Part shown: one piece after another, positions 38,410 through 50,600 of the stretch
Position numbering within the stretch: the stretch's first letter is position 1
Layout of the letters: each line of letters starts with the position of its first letter
Source of the DNA: Hydrangea macrophylla
Lineage: Eukaryota; Streptophyta; Magnoliopsida; Cornales; Hydrangeaceae
DNA length: 64,000 nucleotides
Reading direction: 5' to 3'
Assembly (NCBI GenBank): GCA_033977485.1
Contig: CM066984.1
Span: forward strand, 32,841,501 to 32,905,500
The notes under the pieces: generated by a model
The model's input: only the letters and a program-made list of their open reading frames with translations
What the model was told of the DNA's origin: nothing
Databases searched by the model: none
Made by a program: the position numbers and the translations under genes

Positions 38410-38649
38410 GATTGATGGATCAAACGTGTTAATTGTAATTGCAGGCGAAGGCTTTTCATCAGCATCATTTGTAACGTACGTACGCTTCAATTCATGCGTG
38501 TTTCACATTAATTCTTGCGAGTATATGTATATATATATATATGAAGTATTATGTGATTAACATTAGCTAGGTGTTGATGGTTGAAATATGTATATATAGA
38601 TTGTACGTGAAGAGATCGAGTGGAAGGTCTTAGTTGAGGTCGCAGAGCA
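38150..38649 (+). promoter_or_regulatory. CT-rich leader / probable 5' UTR of CALS5
   Basis: Two (CT)n tracts (38157-38187 and 38370-38408) precede the gene, a common feature of plant 5' leaders. A plausible leader intron uses donor GTAGGT at 38322 and acceptor GCAG ending at 38444. Splicing it out would remove an upstream ATG at 38414. A second intron from GTACGT at 38476 to one of several AGs just before the ATG is possible and would remove several more upstream ATGs. Transcription start and splicing are inferred, not shown. Confidence 0.4.
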
Positions 38650-41600
38650 ATGTCGTCGGCCCATGAGATGGGCCCGCAGGGGCTGACGAGGCGGCCGTCG
38701 CGAAGCGCCGCCACCACCACCTTCTCCTTGGAGGTCTTCGACAACGAGGTCGTGCCGGCGTCTCTCGGATCCATTGCTCCGATCCTCCGAGTCGCCACCG
38801 AGATCGAGAACGAACGTCCTCGCGTCGCCTATCTCTGTACGTAAATTATTCAATATCGAAAACCCTAACTCGTTCATCGTTTGATATGGATCGCTTAATT
38901 TCTTCACCATCGTCAGAAAGTTGTTTTTTTGATTGGATTGAAATTTGAAAGGTCGGTTCTACGCATTCGAGAAGGCGCACAGATTGGATCAGAGCTCGAG
39001 CGGTCGTGGTGTGCGACAGTTTAAGACGGCTCTCCTTCAACGATTAGAGCGGGTAATTAATTTCAATGCTTTTCATGAAACTTTAATTTCGGTAATTCTT
39101 AATTTTTCTTTGATTTATTAGAGAGCTAAGCCTATAAGAAACTTCAAAGTTCTTGAGCTAGCCAGCCAGCTAGCTAGAGAAAGAAACAGATTAGTTACAG
39201 ATTCTAGAGAGAGAAAGACTAGAGAGAGAAAGACGTAATGGGTGGAATATTATTGCGTGAATAGTGACGATGACCACGTGGCAATGATGATTCTTCTGTT
39301 ATTTTGCTTGTAACGAATTCGCTTCTGTTGGACGTCAATACTAAATAGTACTGTTTTACCTTGCGTTATTGCATCCAAGAAAACTATTACAATTAAATCA
39401 GGTATTAATAATGTTATTTTTCTCGTTTTTATCAAAATAAAAATAAAAATAAAAATAAAAATTAACGTTCTCTTTTGGGGAATGATGGAAAAAACCCGGA
39501 AGAAAGCCTGATTTCAGTAAAATATTGAATAAAAAATTACTCAAATATTCAAAGATTAAAAGGAGAAAAAAAAAACTGACATTTCTTATTGAAATATTTT
39601 CTTTAATTTTCTCAAGGCCTTTTTATTCTTATTTTGATATATCAACCTACCAAATACATTTTATTGTGTATTGTCAAGAAATTAACATTTAAAATGTTTA
39701 TTTCGTCATATAAACGGGGTAAGGTTTAATTCTCGTTAATGAATAGAGGAAAAAAGAAGAAGTAGAAAACAAATTAATGTTATGTTTTTCAAATTTAATT
39801 TTCAAATGGTTCATTAGTTCTATAGATATGTGATACTAGTACTGTCAAAATATGAAACAAATTAAAATTTAAATTTGAAAAGCAATCAACGCATAGCATC
39901 ACACTTACGGGTGTAAATCGGTCGATCGGTCGGTTTTTTTTTTCCGGTTTTTTTGGTGTATAAAAACCGACCAATAGGAGTGTAAAGCGGTCGGTCGGTC
40001 GGTTTTTTAGGGGTTCGGTCGGTTTTGCGGTCGGTTTTAGCTTGTACATGTATTTAGAAAACCGACCAATCGGTTTTCGGTTTGGTCAGTTTGCGGTCGG
40101 TTTACGGTCCGCAGTTTTTTCTTACACCCCTAATCACACTTGATTAAACAAAAAACAAAAAAACAAAAAAAGCATAGCATCACACAAACAAAAGAAATAA
40201 AAGTAAATTTGGAAGATGGATGCACCTTACCTTAGTGTAATTATGATATGATATGACCAGAGGGTGTGATTTGTATAGGGCTTCTGAGAAATTTTTAATT
40301 TGTAGGTACTCTACTCCAGATACCTCATTCCGTACCTAAATTCTTCTGAGGGTTTGGGGTAGTTGAAGCCACGAATATCAATTGGTTACGGACACTTATG
40401 GGAGCTCCAACTCCAAGACACCAATTCCCCAAATATTTGCAGTTTTCTTTCTCAAAAATGCTATACCCACGATTTAAATCTACACCCAATAATTATTGAC
40501 CTTGATTCCAGTGGGTACCAAGTGACCCACCAGAATCAAGGGTCAGCATATGTTGGGTGTAAATTTAGATTTGGTTGTACCATTACTCCTTCTCCTATGA
40601 TAAATATGTTCTTGTGGAAAAAACCAACACACACAAAACACATGAAAAAAGCACCAAGTAGTATATATGAATTTACTCAGATGGCTCCTTCTGCATTCTT
40701 TTTGTTTTCTGCATTGGGTCATCTGCATTTTATATATACATATTTTCTTTTGTCAAAAACCAAATCTAATTGGCACTTTGGGTTATGCAAAACATTGAAC
40801 AAAAGAATTGGGTATTACTCGATAGTTAATCTTGGCCTTGTTGACAATTTGTTATATAATACTTGAAAATGATGAAGGCTTCTCAAAAACAATAGTCACA
40901 ATTATGAAGTGCGAGTGACTAATGTGTTAACTTTGATTCAGGACAATGCTTCAAGTCTTGCCTCTCGGGTTAAAAAGACTGATGCTCGGGAAATCGAGAG
41001 CTTCTATCAACAGTACTATGAGAACTACATTAGAGCTCTGGACAAGGGAGAGCAAGCAGACAGGTAATTTAACAATTAACACTGGTTTCGCAGCTCCTCT
41101 CTCTTTATAATTTTCATTCAAAATCAACTTCTGAATAATTGCCTATTTTGTTAGCTGGTCCCAATCCTTTTGTTGCTTTCCCTTTAGAATTTTATATGCT
41201 GATTATTCATTATTTTCTTACTTCACAGAGCCCAACTTGGCAAAGCTTACCAGACAGCAGGAGTTCTTTTCGAAGTCCTCTGTGCTGTTAACAAGACTGA
41301 AAAAGTTGAAGAAGTTGCTCCTGAGGTTTGCCACATTCTTTGAATAGATTTGTGTGTGGCTATGCTGTGTTCATCATATATTTGCTATACAAATCAAATA
41401 GTATTTGGACTTGAGCAATCTTAATCCTGTATGCAGATTATTGCTGCTGCAAAAGATGTCCAGGCAAAGAAGGAAATCTATGCTCCATATAACATTCTTC
41501 CTTTGGATTCTGCAGGCGCATCCCAGTCCATAATGCAGCTTGAGGAGGTACCATAAATACAAACAAACACTTTGTATATCGGATGTACGTACGTATATAT

Positions 41601-44600
41601 GAAAGTGCATTCACTATCTTACAAGCACATTTGTTGTCTTCACTTTACGTATATTTTAGGTTAAGGCTGCTGTGGCTGCATTGTTGAACTCACGTGGCTT
41701 GAACTGGCCTGCCTCCTTTGAGCCGCAAAGGCAGAAAGCAGGGGAGTTGGACATTCTTGACTGGCTACGAGCCATGTTTGGGTTTCAGGCATGTATTTTT
41801 CTGTAGAAGTTAGATAATACTTACATCACTTTGATCAAATAATGAGTATTCTTTGATTTATTTTGGTGTCTACAGAGGGACAATGTCAGAAACCAGAGGG
41901 AGCATTTGATTCTGTTACTTGCCAATGTTCATATAAGGCTTGTTCCCAAGCCTGAGCCTCTGAACAAGGCATGCACTGTTTTCTCATATCAAATTGTAAC
42001 AATGCTGCATTTTGTTTCATGACTTTTAGGGATATTATTACTTAATAAGCGTTCTATACTATTTCTATATAGATTTTAGAGCTTAACTGAAGTGTTCCTA
42101 TTTGTGTGTTTGCATCCTTTTCCTTTTGTTCTACTTTCTGGAGCAAATAGGCATCTAATTTGTTAGATTTTTCTGGACGTTTCTTTTACATCTGAGTGCT
42201 ATTCTACTGCTATGCTCTGAACATGACAACTTGTCCTGCATATCTTTCTCCACACTTACACCTCTTCCTGTTTTCCAGCTTGATGATCGGGCTGTTGATG
42301 CAGTCATGAACAAGATTTTTAAGAACTACAAAACATGGTGCAAATTCTTGGGAAGAAAACACAGTTTACGGTGAGAATAAATATTGTCTGTATCTAGATC
42401 TATTAGTGGGCTCGTCATGTGTACTTGTGCTCTTATATTTTGAATTTGAGCTTCTTATGCACAAACTTGATAGCATGATGCAAAAATTTACAATTTCCAT
42501 TTCTTGCAGGCTCCCTCAAGGTCAACAAGAAGTGCAGCAGAGAAAGATACTCTACATGGGCCTCTATCTTCTTATTTGGGGTGAAGCAGCTAATGTACGC
42601 TTTTTGCCAGAGTGCCTGTGCTATATTTTCCATAACGTGAGTATTTCATCCATTTGTCTAGGTTCCCAAATTTGTATTTGTCAACCGAATATTTGTTTTT
42701 AAAGTAAATAGTTTTGATATGTGTCTCATGTATTTGTCCCGATATATTCTCAGATGGCATATGAACTCCATGGTCTACTTGCTGGAAATGTCAGCATTGT
42801 TACTGGAGAAAACATTAAGCCTTCTTATGGTGGGGATGACGAGTCTTTCCTGCGGAAGGTTATAACACCGCTATACCGAGTAATTGAAAGGGTAACTTCT
42901 TGAGCAAACATACACGCTTGTCTAAACTTCTGGTCTTTCTCTTCTAGACATAATATATTGATGCTAATTGCTGTAAATCGCAGATCATCCACTTTTTATG
43001 AATAAATGAGAATGTATGCATATCTTGTATAGTTTTATGCATATAAAAATTCATTTATAGTGGTTAAAATGAACAAAATAAGTATCTAACACAAATTTCA
43101 TGCATTATTAAGGCCCAAAATGTTGAAAGTTTTCCACTAAAAATTTTAAAATTCCAAGTTTTTATTTTTGGGTCAAAAGTTCTGAGTTCAAAATTATCAA
43201 ACGTGAGTCGTACTTAATTGTGAATCATACCTGGTTGTATGAAACTCGAATCAACTGATATGAATCAATCAATTATTGCAACCGTGTTGGTGCTTGTGAT
43301 ATTGCAGGAAGCCAAGAAGAGCAAACATGGTAAAGCCCCTCACTCAGCTTGGTGCAATTACGACGACTTAAATGAGTATTTCTGGTAAAATAAAAATTCA
43401 ATTTCTTTAATAAAGGTTGAAATGAGTGCTTGAGTTTATTAATTTGCTCCGATATTTGATTATCCTTACACCGTTCAGGTCGTCCGATTGCTTCTCTTTG
43501 GGTTGGCCCATGCGTGATGATGGTGATTTCTTCAAATCAACACGTGACATGACACAGGTAGTCTCATATTCGTAGAAATGTTGCTTCTTTATATCAGTTA
43601 GAGTGCGCATCTCTGCTTAATATTACTGAAATTTCAGGGAAGAAAAGCGAATCATAGAAAGCCTGGAAGCACAGGGAAATCATATTTTGTTGAGACGCGA
43701 ACATTTTGGCACATCTTTCGAAGTTTTGATCGACTGTGGACATTTTATGTACTGGCTTTACAGGTAGTTATGATGAACGTAGGAGGAAACTAACCAACGT
43801 GGTCTTCTCACCTGACTTGGGGTTCTTGTCTCATTACTCTTTTGAATTGTTCTATTGCAGGCTATGATTATCATTGCATGGAGTGATATTTCACCATTGG
43901 ATATTTTTCGGAAGGATGTTTTATACCGCCTTGCCAGTATTTTCATCACAGCAGCCTTTCTTCGCTTCCTTCAAAGTATGATATTTTTGACCTGATAGCT
44001 GTAATGGTTCTCTTGATCAGTAATCAAGTATTGAATTTCCAATTTTGAGAGCTGCACGTTCCTCAAGCTTTTAACATTATCACGACATTAAGTAGCTCAA
44101 GAGGCAACATATTCTTCTTGCGTTGACTTTATAATTAATCATAGCTATTGGAAATATAAGCCAGTATGAAGAAAAAAATCAATATGAAAATATTTCTCTG
44201 GACTTCTTTTAAATTTTTGGAAGACTTGACATCACACCTAGGAAGCATGAATAGGCCCTTAAACGGTCACGGACACGTATACTCCGAGATGTTGAAAACA
44301 CCCCTTGACATGTGTTGGCATGCCACAATACATGTCTTATTTATTACCAGTTAGACACTTTGGCACAGTACATGACAAACACACCGGGAAATTTAGGACA
44401 CATATATAACATAATAGAAGTTACGAAAACAATTAAACATATTATATTAAAATAGCATAACTTTAGATTAGTCAAATTGTCTAGTAATATTTGGAAATAA
44501 TTGCATATAAATTATAGTAAAAGAAATTATGCTAGGCATTTAGTGGTGCAACCTTGAAAATGATTTCTCAATCAGTCATAGATCACTTGAAACCTAGGTA

Positions 44601-47600
44601 GCACCGGTGCAGGTGCGGGGATTCGGGTGTGAGGGATTCGCCAATTTTCCAAAAAGTAAGGGTGCGGTGGGAGTACTTGGATAATATTAAAAATATACTT
44701 TCAGATAGTAGTATATACAAATTATTTTATAACTATTAGTGCATTAGTGTATATCCTAGATCATTGCTATTATTATTTTCTATTATTTATCTTTTAAACC
44801 TGCAAAGTTTTCAAAATTTTATAAAGAACATGTGTTCTTTTACAAAATAACGCTACAAAAAAGCCCTAGCCACACTCCAAAAGAACTCAAAGAATCCACG
44901 GAGCACCCAGTACGGGTGCTCACTAAGTGCGGGTGCGGCGGCCTTTTTGAAGAGTCCGTGTTTCATAGCCTAAAATGTATTCACCAAATATAAGCAGATT
45001 TTGTAGATTTATTTCTTCTCAATATGGGTTCTTCTTGTAGCAACTAGCATGTATCTAATATTCCCATATCTTTCTTTGTTTGCCTTATAATACTTGCATT
45101 CAAAGCCTTATGTTGAATGAAACAAGTAGTTGTACGGCAATACTTGATGATTTTGCAGACATGAAAAATCTGCAGACTAGTTTTCATATTCTAAACTAAG
45201 TTTAAGCTATTGACAGAGGGTTGTTATTTTTTTTTGCTCAGCACAGAGGGTTGTTATTAAGATCTCATTGTTGACTTTGCACTTTTTTTAGGTATCTTGG
45301 ACCTTACTTTGAATTTCCCAGGCTACCATAGACGGAAGTTCACGGATGTCATGAGGAACATTCTCAAAATAGTTGTTAGTCTTGCTTGGGCTATTGCTCT
45401 TCCTATATGTTATTTGCATACCTTCCATGTGACCCCTGGAAAAATTAGAGATGTGCTGTCATTCCTTAATAAAGTGAAAGGCGTTCCTCCTATATACATA
45501 ATGGCCGTGGTTCTATATTTGCTCCCTAACCTACTGGCAGCAGTATTATTTGTTTTTCCAATGCTACGACGTTGGATTGAGAACTCAGACTGGCATATCA
45601 TACGGTTTCTTCTGTGGTGGTCTCAGGTATACTTTTTTTTTTTCTTTCTAGTCCTCCATTCCTAGGTGCATACCGTATAGTTCTGTTCTCTCAACATCAT
45701 CCAACTTTAACTGGTCTGAAGAGTTTGTGGTATGCTAGACATGATACAATCAGTAGCTTAACATACCTGAAACATATGGCTGAAAGTTAGTATCCATTTG
45801 TAGTGCATCCAAAACTACTGCTTCTACCAGATAATTAAGGATTTATAGTATATGCAGATTTTAAGAGTCTATTGCTTTGTTTTCAATGTACACATGCTCA
45901 ATTGAATTTCAGTCTAAAAAGTAAATTTATCATTCCACTTGCTTATGGACACATGTGCGTGTCTCTCGGTGGTGGACTTGTATGTATGGTGCAGGAAATG
46001 GAAGTGGTTCCTTCTGCATCTACTTGATTTGGCAATGCATATTAGTTGCAACTGGCACTTTCCTTTTCATAAATCCTGTCTTCTTGAATTTTTTTTCCAT
46101 ATATTAACCTTCTTCTGTAAGTTAGTGTTAGTTCATTTCACAACTTAACTAAGTTCACTAGTAATTAGCCTTAGGTTGGAGTTAATGTTAACATGTTACA
46201 GTAAATGGTATATTTGATCCACCTCATTGTACTACTTTGGTGGTTGTCATGAATTGAATTTTGTTGCAAAATCTCGATGGATGAAAATCTGATGACTTGA
46301 GCTGAGATGTACGAAAATAAGAAAAGCTCGAACTTGGGATTCAGACGTCAAATTCATTCGGTGTTTCTCGTAGATCCATAACTCTCTATATAATCCTTTA
46401 ACATCTCAAGAATCGGTGCACTGGATTCGAGTTGTATAGTACTCTATTGGCATTATTAATATTGTTTGGAATAGATCAACTGTTTTCTTTATTATGCATC
46501 TGAACATATTCGGATGCAGTAATCATTAAGTAGCACTATTAAATTCCACATTTTCCTAGCATGAAGATAATTGTAAACGTAAAATTGTGAATGGGTATGA
46601 ACTCTTTTTTTCTTTTTTCTTTTATTTTTTTTAAAGTGCTGCCATTGTAGCTATTGAAAATGTTTCATTGCTTGAAAGAATTTGTTCACTTTCTGCAGCC
46701 CAGAATTTATATTGGGAGGGGAATGCATGAAAGTCAATTTGCACTTATAAAGTGAGTTGTCAATTGATACATGTTCTATCATATACTAATTGCGCACGGA
46801 TAAATATTCTCTTGTCTAATGGGTCGTTGTTTGTATCAAATTAACAATTGCAGATATACTCTTTTTTGGGTTCTACTGCTGTGTTCCAAATTCGCATTTA
46901 GCTACTTTGTCACGGTAGTTGACATATCTTTATGCTATCGTCATTACAAATTTGGATTACAAATTTGGATATTAGTATTGGGTTCTTATGTTAAATCATT
47001 TTATCTTATTCCCCCCAGATAAAACCTCTGGTAAAGCCAACAAAAGATATCATGAATATCCGTCATGTTCAATATGCTTGGCACGAATTTTTCCCAGATG
47101 GTATTAATCTATTCTTGACCCAAACTGTTCATGCTTTTCTACTTATCGCATAGTTTGATGTTAAAGAGATTTCATTTCAATGCAGCTAAAAACAACTATG
47201 GAGCAGTTGTCTCACTTTGGGCACCAGTAATTTTGGTGTGTCACAGAATCTCACTATATCTTTTCCTCACTAAGTTGAATGTTAAATAGTTTGGTCAGTT
47301 TCTGTTCAAACTATTCAAATATTGTTCGAGTATCTCAAAGATTTTACAAGTTTTATGCAGGTTTATTTTATGGACACACAAATTTGGTATGCTGTTTTCT
47401 CAACTCTCTGTGGTGGTGTTGTTGGGGCATTTGATCGTCTAGGAGAGGTAATTCCTTTAATTAATTTCTGGTTATTTTTTACACTGTTTTCCCTTATCTT
47501 ACATCTTCCTGTACTAATGTACTTCATAAGCAGTTAAATGTCTGCATCTATGACGCATGAGTGCTTCAAAAATGGTGCCGTAAGTGCATTTAGTGCATAG

Positions 47601-50600
47601 AGAGTGCTTTAGTGCTTTAGTGTGCCTTAGTGTGCCTGGAATTCACATGGACACATTTTGAGTTATCTGTGATGTTTTAGAGTTTCATACAGAAGATACA
47701 TCTCATTCTCATAGATCGGCTCGTGTGGTTAAGGCATGCGCCTTGCACACGAGCAGCCATCGTCGTCTCTCTTGAATGAAGTTGTGCAAGACTTTGTTGG
47801 TGTTTAATATTAATTTGCTTGCTTGTGGTTTTCTTGATAGTTGAATTACATTGTTTATTAGTAAACAAGTAATTTATGTATATTTGTGTCTTAATTAGAA
47901 AAAAATAGTGGTAGAATTGTTTGAATATAGTAATACAAAAATGCTTTATAAAATATATTTTTAGCATTTTATATAAGTACCCCTGCCTCACTCGCACCCT
48001 TGGTTTTGAGAAAATTGCCGAACTCCCAGCACTTGCGACCCCCCGTACTCGCGTCCCCGCATCCGCACTGGTGCTTCCTTGGTTTGCATGCTTTACTTCA
48101 CTGCTCTGGTTTGTAACCATGTTTTGTCTAAGAAGTAAAGCTACAAGGTTCCTTCCATAAATGGTTTCCTTCGATAAACCCATGGACCAAGACTAGCACT
48201 CTAAACCTTTGATTGTCTAATTCATACCTCTCTAACATATTTTGGTCCCATGGTACATTTAGATTCTTGAAGCTTGATATCAATTGTTGGGAATTCGATA
48301 TACATTGTTGGGCTCATTCTCTAGTGGCTTAGGCTTTAGAGCAATTGGTGACTTAACATGGTATCATAGCCTTATTTGTGGGACGCCATGGGTTCAAGTC
48401 TCCCTCCCCTTGTTTTGGTGTTCATATTTGCAATTTGTATAAAATCTTGTTTTGGGATGCCTTGGGTTCAAGCCTTATGAGGAAAAAGTATACTGTTGAG
48501 GCTTGTGTTAACCTTTTAATGACGACAAGGACTAGAGAGTTGTATGTATTTCTTTTTGTATATAATCTTATCACAAAATTGTAGATATTTCAGCTAGCAA
48601 AAAAATCAAGGATTCAACTATTTCTTACATTATCAGGGAAATTTATGTCAGCAGCATTTCTTCGACGCTATTACTGGTTAATATTCTTGTATAACCAAAT
48701 GCTACAATTGTTTTGCTGGATAACGTGCATCTTAACTTTCTTTTGCTTACAGATACGAACTTTGGGCATGCTAAGGTCACGGTTTCAATCTTTACCTGGT
48801 GCATTCAATATGTATTTAGTGCCATCGGATAAAACTAAGAAGAGGGGATTTTCTCTCTCAAAGCGTTTTGCTGAGGTAGAATCCCATGTTCCTGACATTT
48901 ATTACGTTGCGTACATGTTAAGGTGAATGGGCCTTTAATAGTAGTCCACTTTTTGTGCATGTATAGGCTTCAGCAAGCAGGAGAAGTGAAGCTGCAAAAT
49001 TTGCTCAGTTATGGAATGAAGTAATTTGTAGTTTCCGAGAAGAAGATCTCCTAAATGACAGGAAAGGCCTCTCAACTGACTTCTTGTTTTTTTTTTTCAA
49101 CCATCTACAAGCCCATTTGTGACAAGCTTTTTGGGGTCAGCAGTCATTTATAAGTGATTGTTTAAAAAGCTGTGACCATTTGGATAAGCTTTTTCATAGA
49201 TCTTCAAAAAATCTGATTCCTTTTTAAAGCTAAAAACACATCTTTTTGAAAATCTTCAATTTGTACCTTTTTAGAAAATTCTCTCCAAAAATTGATTATT
49301 TTAAAAGCTAACCAAAACGGTCTCCACCGCTTGTATCCATCACGCAATGCAGTTGGAACTTGGAGCTAAAACTCCTGGTTTATTTATTCCAGGGAAATGG
49401 ATTTGTTGCTTGTTCCATACTCTTCGGATCCTAGCCTGAAACTAATTCAGTGGCCACCCTTTTTGCTCGCTAGCAAGGTTAGTGCATCCTCTTGAAATTA
49501 TTTCCATATATCCCCCTTTTTTTTGTTGACTCTCTACCTTTTGCAGATCCCAATTGCGTTGGATATGGCAGCTCAATTTCGATCCAAAGATGCTGACTTA
49601 TGGAAGCGTATATGTGTGGATGAATATATGAAATGTGCAGTCATTGAATGCTATGAATCTTTCAAACTTGTCCTTAATTATTTGGTTGTTGGAGAAACTG
49701 AGAAAAGGTTCTTTCTTGCACCTTTTCCTCAACAAATTTAGTGGTTCTAACTGGTCATTTGCATAGTATTCAATCGCACCATTAAAATTTGTTTGTAATT
49801 GGTTTTAGTGTTTTAGACTCCTCCCTATTAATTGAGGAGAAAAAATATTTTCAGGTGTACATCATTACACTCGTTAATATTGTTATCAATTTTCATCATG
49901 TTTTATCATGTTGAGACTTGAATTAGTAGGAACGGACCAAAACTTATTTGGCCAATCCTCTTACGTTATTTTCCTGCAAGGCTCGACACCCCATCTTTCA
50001 ACGAAAACAGCATATTTGAGCACCTCTTATGCTGGAATCCATAGTCCTCTTTTTCTGCAGTCGGTTAATGTAATTGCTGAAGCTTGATATACACTGTTGG
50101 GCCATTTCTCTGATAGCTAAAGCTCTTGAAGCAATTGGTGAGTTAACATGGTATTTGTCTGTCAGAGCCATGTTAGTGGTAGGTCTCAGGTTCGAGTCTC
50201 CATCCCCATGGTGGTTTGCATATAGCTGTTTATTCTCTGTCTCAATTATGATGGAGTTCATTTTTTGACTCTCCATGAGCAAGACGGGGTTGCACGTGAG
50301 GGAGGGTGTTGAAGTTTGATGTATGTATACTGTTGTCGTCCCACATCGCTTAGATGTGTTGTTGCCTGTGCGGTTTATAAGGCCATAGTTCCCTTCTCCT
50401 TAACACCTGGGTTTTAAGGAGTTGAATGGGATGGGCCTTACAAGTGGTATCAGAACTTGGTTAGTCTTGTCTTCCAGCGTGCTAGGTCCGGCTGCTGTGG
50501 CCCAAGGTATGCCGAGTGTCCAGCTCCTGTGGTTCAGGGGGTGTGTTGGAATGTCCCACATCACCCGTTTATGGCCCCTCTGTGCGGTTTATAAGGCTTT

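Larger units (their letters stand above)
38650..43975 (+). other. CALS5: CALS5 exons 1-14 (residues 1-531)
   Basis: Exons: 38650-38836, 38952-39052, 40942-41063, 41229-41325, 41437-41547, 41660-41788, 41876-41968, 42279-42370, 42510-42636, 42754-42891, 43308-43384, 43479-43557, 43638-43763, 43861-43975. They encode the cytosolic N-terminus, including [13 protein letters not shown] (exon 2), the [20 protein letters not shown] segment (exon 9) and [20 protein letters not shown] (exons 11-12). The first membrane span begins in exons 13-14 ([16 protein letters not shown]). Exons 6 and 7 are followed by GC donors (GCATGT, GCATGC). Intron 2 is 1,889 bp and carries a hAT-like insertion. Confidence 0.9.

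Noticed and set aside
40363..40866. 167-codon open frame in CALS5 intron 2
   Set aside because: Longest intronic frame, but without recognisable domain or conserved text and inside an intron of a well-supported gene.
47708..47765. Possible tRNA or tRNA-derived SINE (GTGGTTAAGGCATGCGCC looks like an A box)
   Set aside because: No B box (GGTTCGANNCC) at the right distance and no cloverleaf could be drawn.
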